Shown here: positions 63,394-64,000 of the stretch, piece after piece
Layout of the letters: each line of letters opens with the position of its first letter
How positions within the stretch are numbered: the stretch's first letter is position 1
Assembly: GCF_004217135.1 (NCBI RefSeq)
Contig: NZ_SHKK01000001.1
Span: 6,138,001-6,202,000 of the forward strand
DNA: 64,000 nt
Direction: 5' to 3'
Source: Micromonospora violae
GTDB taxonomy: Bacteria; Actinomycetota; Actinomycetes; Mycobacteriales; Micromonosporaceae
Program-made: the position numbers and the translations under genes
Notes under the pieces: generated by a model
Told to the model about the DNA's origin: nothing
Database searches by the model: none
What the model saw: only the letters and a program-made list of their open reading frames with translations

Positions 63394-63603
63394 ATGGTCA
63401 ACACGACGTACCAGGTGCAGGGCATGACCTGTGGGCACTGCGTCAGCGCGGTGAGCGCCGAGGTCGGCGCCATCGAGGGCGTGCGGGACGTCCAGGTCGA
63501 CCTCGCGACCGGCCGGGTCACCGTCAGCAGTGAGCAGCCGCTGGACACCGCGGTTGTCCGGGCCGCCGTCGACGAGGCCGGTTACGACCTCGTCGACGCG
63601 TGA
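63394..63603 (+). CDS. copZ: Copper chaperone CopZ (heavy-metal-associated domain)
   Basis: 69 residues, a single HMA domain with the metal motif GMTC13-GHC16 and the usual beta-alpha-beta pattern (VQVDLATGRVTV). It would carry Cu(I) to the ATPase, whose N-terminus is His-rich rather than HMA-like. ATG 63394 follows AAGGAG at 8 bases. It lies downstream of the two CsoR operators and begins an operon that continues past the window. Confidence 0.95.
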   Translation: MVNTTYQVQGMTCGHCVSAVSAEVGAIEGVRDVQVDLATGRVTVSSEQPLDTAVVRAAVDEAGYDLVDA

Positions 63604-63616
63604 TCGGGGGGCCGCC

Positions 63617-64000
63617 ATGCGTACGGTGACGAGACTGGCCGGGTTCGCCGTCGGCCTGGCGGCGGTCTTCGGCGCGACCTACGGCGTCGCTCGGGTCGTC
63701 GACCCGGCCCCGGTCGCCGCGGACCGGCACGAGAATGCCGCCACCCCGACAGCGGATGAGCGGGACGGCACGGCCGAGCGGTTCCCCGGCGGGCTGCTCG
63801 TCTCCGAGCGCGGCCACACCCTGGAACAGGTCGCCGCGCCGGCCGGCGAGTTCGCCTTCCGGATCGCCGGCCCGGACGGCCGCCCGGTCACCCGGTACGA
63901 GGTGGCGCACGACCGGCAGATGCACCTGATCGTCGCCCGACGGGACCTCTCCGGCTTCCGCCACGTCCACCCCGACCTGGGCCCGGACGGCACCTGGCGG
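63617..64000 (+). CDS. Secreted or membrane-anchored protein of the copper operon, partial at window end
   Basis: At least 128 residues; the gene runs off the right edge. An N-terminal signal or anchor (VTRLAGFAVGLAAVFGATYG) precedes an Ala/Pro linker, then a beta-rich domain with FAFRIAGPDGRPVTRYEVAHDRQMHLIVARRDLSGFRHVHPDLGPDGTW (shown by RYEVAHDRQMHLIV and FRHVHPDLGPDG). The repeated His positions suggest metal binding. It lies 13 bases after copZ, so it belongs to the copper-induced transcript; copper handling outside the membrane is inference. Confidence 0.75.
   Translation, partial: MRTVTRLAGFAVGLAAVFGATYGVARVVDPAPVAADRHENAATPTADERDGTAERFPGGLLVSERGHTLEQVAAPAGEFAFRIAGPDGRPVTRYEVAHDRQMHLIVARRDLSGFRHVHPDLGPDGTWR

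Overview
The window is very GC-rich DNA with dense, strongly G/C-third-position coding. It has the genes expected of a filamentous actinobacterium, most probably Micromonospora or a close relative in the Micromonosporaceae. The signs are futalosine-pathway menaquinone genes (mqnD, mqnB), the actinobacterial division protein SepH, DUF3027 and DUF2530 proteins, a complete ESX-type VII secretion locus, an F420/PPOX oxidoreductase and CsoR-type copper control. This placement is inference; no rRNA or tRNA gene and no CRISPR array was seen.

Layout. (1) 1-9.7 kb: mqnD (cut by the window edge) and mqnB are separated by a 1.5-kb block holding paired short repeats, two DnaA boxes and an XRE-GNAT fusion gene on the other strand. 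After them come two MFS exporters, a purine permease, a MarR regulator and an RNA 2',3'-cyclic phosphodiesterase. (2) 9.7-12.3 kb: a regulator with two DNA-binding domains, divergent from a DUF4097 protein and an alpha/beta hydrolase, with palindromic sites between them. (3) 12.3-24.7 kb: housekeeping metabolism: sepH, serC, a second citrate synthase, pdxH with an MFS exporter, an aldose epimerase with a nitroreductase, a glutaryl-CoA-dehydrogenase-type enzyme, a DUF4230 protein, a PspC protein and L-serine dehydratase. (4) 24.8-30.7 kb: a five-function wall-polymer cassette: ABC-2 permease, Wzt/TagH-type ATPase, a CDP-alcohol phosphatidyltransferase fusion and a GT2-TagF fusion. (5) 30.8-36.9 kb: an orphan sugar-importer-type ATPase, a membrane protein, a thioesterase, and a beta-phosphoglucomutase/GH65 phosphorylase pair. 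(6) 37-44 kb: small and membrane proteins, an AI-2E family transporter, a secreted C39 peptidase and an F420/PPOX enzyme. (7) 44-56.5 kb: the type VII secretion locus (two substrate-like proteins, eccB, eccE, eccD, eccC, two WXG100 proteins, mycP). (8) 56.5-64 kb: a winged-helix regulator, a beta-carbonic anhydrase, a secreted coiled-coil protein under a c-di-AMP (ydaO) riboswitch, a YibE/F protein, and a copper module (P-type ATPase, csoR, copZ and a partial secreted protein).

How the genes work together. MqnB and MqnD are two steps of futalosine-dependent menaquinone synthesis. The ABC permease and ATPase would export a glycerol- or polyol-phosphate polymer whose units and chain are made by the next two fusion proteins. 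The GH65 enzyme would release beta-glucose-1-phosphate, which the phosphoglucomutase converts to glucose-6-phosphate. EccB/C/D/E and MycP form a type VII secretion apparatus for the WXG100 proteins. CsoR sits beside two TACCCC-type palindromes that lie between it and copZ.

A recurring pattern is a -10 hexamer (TAnnnT) only 6-7 bases before the start codon, with no Shine-Dalgarno sequence. This implies leaderless mRNAs for at least nine genes here. Most gene ends, especially convergent ones, carry strong GC-rich hairpins.
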